The notes under the pieces: model-generated
Seen by the model: the letters and a program-made list of their open reading frames with translations, nothing else
Told to the model about the DNA's origin: nothing
Databases searched by the model: none
In this document: piece by piece, positions 20,116-21,933 of the stretch
How positions within the stretch are numbered: position 1 is the stretch's first letter
How the letters are laid out: each line of letters begins with the position of its first letter
Program-made: the position numbers and the translations under genes
NCBI GenBank assembly: GCA_905397405.1
Contig: CAJPVJ010000644.1
Location: 1-21,933 of the forward strand
From: Oppiella nova
Taxonomy: Eukaryota; Arthropoda; Arachnida; Sarcoptiformes; Oppiidae
Length of the DNA stretch: 21,933 nucleotides
Direction: 5' to 3'

Positions 20116-20830
20116 AGAGACGGACATTAAATAAGACATTATACGTATTTACACAGTCCCAGTATAGATTACACTTAAATAATTCACTTGTAATATAAAT
20201 TTTATTAAATTACCGATTATTAATAATATTACTTTACATGACGTGGATTATCCAGGTAAAGTTGATGTGTTCCAACTCATTACTTTACACCGGGATGTCA
20301 TTGATTTGCTGTAGGAATGGTAGATATTTAAGTATTTAAGTAGACATTGACAAAATATAAATTAATTATCTCATGAGACAATCACTGTATCACTTAATAC
20401 CCTCTATTATACTGCAAAAGAGTATGTGTCACATACTATGTGTCCAATTGTGCTCATAGTATAGTCGTTGTCATTGAATTGCATTATACACTAATTGTGT
20501 CAAGTAATCATTTATTCATATTTTGCTGATTAAAATAATCTTGGTTAGTGCAACGTGGGATTGTGTAGTAGTTAACTATATAGACAATGCATATGTGATG
20601 TGCACATGTGGTGCAAATGACCACAAATGGTTTAATTGTCATTTAAATGGTGTAAAAGTGAATGAATTGAAAACAAGTGGAAAGTAGTGAACGAATGGAA
20701 AGTAGAGTGAAATGGAGAGCAAGTGATGCATCGGTCGTACAGACAGTGAAGTGAATGTTTGCATCAAAAGCCGGCAAACAATCCCTCGATTGCATCGTGT
20801 GTTCAGTAGAAGTGCTGGGAATGCCTTCCA

Positions 20831-20849
20831 AGTGGCACAACACCATTGG
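20831..20849 (-). promoter_or_regulatory. Near-perfect inverted ER stress response element
   Basis: Read on the minus strand this is CCAAT (20849-20845), nine bases, then CCACT (20835-20831). It differs from the ERSE consensus CCAAT-N9-CCACG only at the last base. It sits 35 bp from the perfect forward element, an arrangement recalling the multiple ERSEs of vertebrate chaperone promoters. Confidence 0.5.
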
Positions 20850-20884
20850 TCCGCACATTCACTCCACCCCTCACTGGCTGTCAG

Positions 20885-20903
20885 CCAATGGCGTGATTCC
20901 ACG
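20885..20903 (+). promoter_or_regulatory. Perfect ER stress response element (ERSE) of calreticulin
   Basis: CCAAT (20885-20889), exactly nine bases, then CCACG (20899-20903). This matches the known ERSE, bound by NF-Y and ATF6 (or XBP1) in the unfolded protein response. It lies about 160-180 bp upstream of the calreticulin ATG, a gene classically induced by ER stress, so position and target both fit. Confidence 0.75.
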
Positions 20904-21061
20904 ATTGGATTCTCAGTGGGCTTTGCATAGCATTTAAGTGTTGGGTTTACTTGAAGTCAGAGTCACTTATACTTCACTATCACTTCACTACCACTTAGTC
21001 TTCATCTAATTGTCTGCATTTGTGTCCAACTAATTGCAATCAAATTGCATTCAATAGACCA

Positions 21062-21933
21062 ATGATTTGCAAAGCGTTGTTAGCGTTGGCATTGGTGTCG
21101 GTGTCGACGGCGAAGATCTACTTCCGGGAGGACTTCTTGGACGCCGATTGGAGCAAACGGTGGGTGCAGTCGCAGCACTCGGGCAAAGAGTTGGCGGACT
21201 TCAAGTGGACGGCCGGCAAGTTCTTCGGCAATGAGGAGAAAGACAAAGGCCTGCAGACCTCAACGGACGCCCGATTTTACGCGATTTCCGCCAAATTCGA
21301 GGACAACGCCTACACCAACGATGGCAAGGATCTGGTGATTCAGTTCACTGTGAAACACGAGCAGAACATCGACTGCGGCGGCGGTTATCTCAAAGTCTTC
21401 GACTGCAGTCTCGATCAGACCTCACTTCACGGCGAGTCTCCGTATCTGATAATGTTTGGGCCCGACATCTGCGGCCCCGGCACTAAGAAGGTTCACGTGA
21501 TCTTTAACTATAAGGGCAAGAACTTGTTGACCACGAAAGACATCCGTTGCAAAGACGACGTCTTCACTCACATCTACCGACTGGTGGTAAAGCCCGACAA
21601 CACATACAAAGTGTTGATCGACGGCGAGGTTGTCGAGAAGGGAGAGCTCGAGAAGGACTGGGCATTCCTCGAGCCTAAGAAGATCAAGGATCCCGAGGCT
21701 AAGAAACCCGAGGATTGGGACGACAGAGCGAAGATCGACGACGAGAGCGACACAAAGCCCGACGACTGGGAACAGCCGGAGTATATCGCAGACCCCGACG
21801 CCACTAAGCCTGAGGACTGGGACGACGAGATGGACGGCGAGTGGGAACCCCCGCAGATCAATAACCCCGCCTTCAAAGGCGAGTGGAAACCCAAACAGAT
21901 TGATAACCCGGCGTATAAGGGCCCGTGGGTTCA
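21062..21933 (+). CDS. CALR: Calreticulin (3' part beyond window edge)
   Basis: ER-lumen Ca2+-binding lectin chaperone that folds monoglucosylated glycoproteins. From the ATG at 21062 the frame is open for 290 codons to the window end. Residues 1-16 are a signal peptide (MICKALLALALVSVSTA). The N-domain carries EEKDKGLQTS, VKHEQNIDCGGGY, IMFGPDICGPGTKKVHVIF and DIRCKDD. The P-domain has three acidic repeats of the DP-x3-KP(E/D)DW type. It then enters the type 2 repeats GEWEPPQINNP, GEWKPKQIDNP and GPW, where the window stops. The C-terminal acidic tail and ER-retention signal are outside. No intron is seen in the part shown. The coding sequence is clearly richer in GC at third positions than its neighbours, as expected of a highly expressed gene. 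The upstream ERSE pair predicts control by the unfolded protein response. Confidence 0.98.
   Translation, partial: MICKALLALALVSVSTAKIYFREDFLDADWSKRWVQSQHSGKELADFKWTAGKFFGNEEKDKGLQTSTDARFYAISAKFEDNAYTNDGKDLVIQFTVKHEQNIDCGGGYLKVFDCSLDQTSLHGESPYLIMFGPDICGPGTKKVHVIFNYKGKNLLTTKDIRCKDDVFTHIYRLVVKPDNTYKVLIDGEVVEKGELEKDWAFLEPKKIKDPEAKKPEDWDDRAKIDDESDTKPDDWEQPEYIADPDATKPEDWDDEMDGEWEPPQINNPAFKGEWKPKQIDNPAYKGPWV

Larger units (their letters stand above)
19585..21061. other. Intergenic region upstream of calreticulin
   Basis: About 1.5 kb with no convincing gene. The left part (to about 20540) is AT-rich and holds a CT microsatellite. The right part (about 20640-21000) is more balanced in composition and holds two CCAAT-N9-CCACG-type elements, so it is the likely calreticulin promoter. 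Short frames at 20639-20937 on both strands have no family resemblance and are not called. Confidence 0.65.

Noticed and set aside
20639-20937. Short open frames on both strands upstream of calreticulin
   Set aside because: Low-complexity translations with no recognisable domain. The stretch is better explained as promoter with ERSE elements.

Overview
The window looks like nuclear DNA of a small-genome arthropod, possibly a mite. Introns with clear GT-AG borders are only about 56-103 bp, the gaps are very AT-rich, and all seven recognisable genes belong to animal families. The taxon is inferred from overall look and is not proven. I see no virus-like element, transposon, CRISPR array, rRNA or tRNA.

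Layout from left to right: (1) 1-3815, minus strand: 5' part of a GSE1-family gene. An array of six C2...C2 cysteine modules runs through phase-compatible splice sites into the conserved GSE1 core (FAAALRKLAKQ), and the gene continues off the left edge. (2) 3816-6209: AT-rich divergent intergenic DNA. (3) 6210-9108, plus: IGHMBP2 (SMUBP2-type helicase with R3H and AN1 domains), two exons, 938 aa. (4) 9369-13714, minus: Golgi alpha-mannosidase II. My nine-exon model gives 3366 nt (1121 aa plus stop) with all phases matching. (5) 13715-16880: AT-rich intergenic DNA. (6) 16881-18343, plus: E2F of the E2F4/5 type, two exons, 456 aa. (7) 18724-19364, minus: methylmalonyl-CoA epimerase. Only 28 bp upstream on the same strand is a 63-aa one-helix protein resembling COX14 (19393-19584). 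(8) 21062-21933, plus: calreticulin, cut by the right edge. A perfect CCAAT-N9-CCACG ER-stress element lies about 160 bp upstream, with a near-perfect inverted one next to it.

The genes are housekeeping genes (chromatin corepression, RNA/DNA helicase, N-glycan trimming, cell cycle, mitochondrial metabolism, ER folding) and do not form one pathway.

The most unusual feature is a set of five local direct duplications: periods 364, 92, 128, 427 (with an N at the joint) and 128 bp. In the genes with complete local models, removing one copy restores an open, phase-correct gene. They therefore look mostly like unmerged contig ends or haplotypes rather than biology. The strangest is at 4582-4837: two 128-bp units share 102 identical bases, and their last 26 bases are exact base-by-base complements of each other in the same direction, without reversal. 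No ordinary DNA process makes that. A second unexplained signal is about ten-fold enrichment of TACTGTA/TACAGTA in the intergenic DNA.
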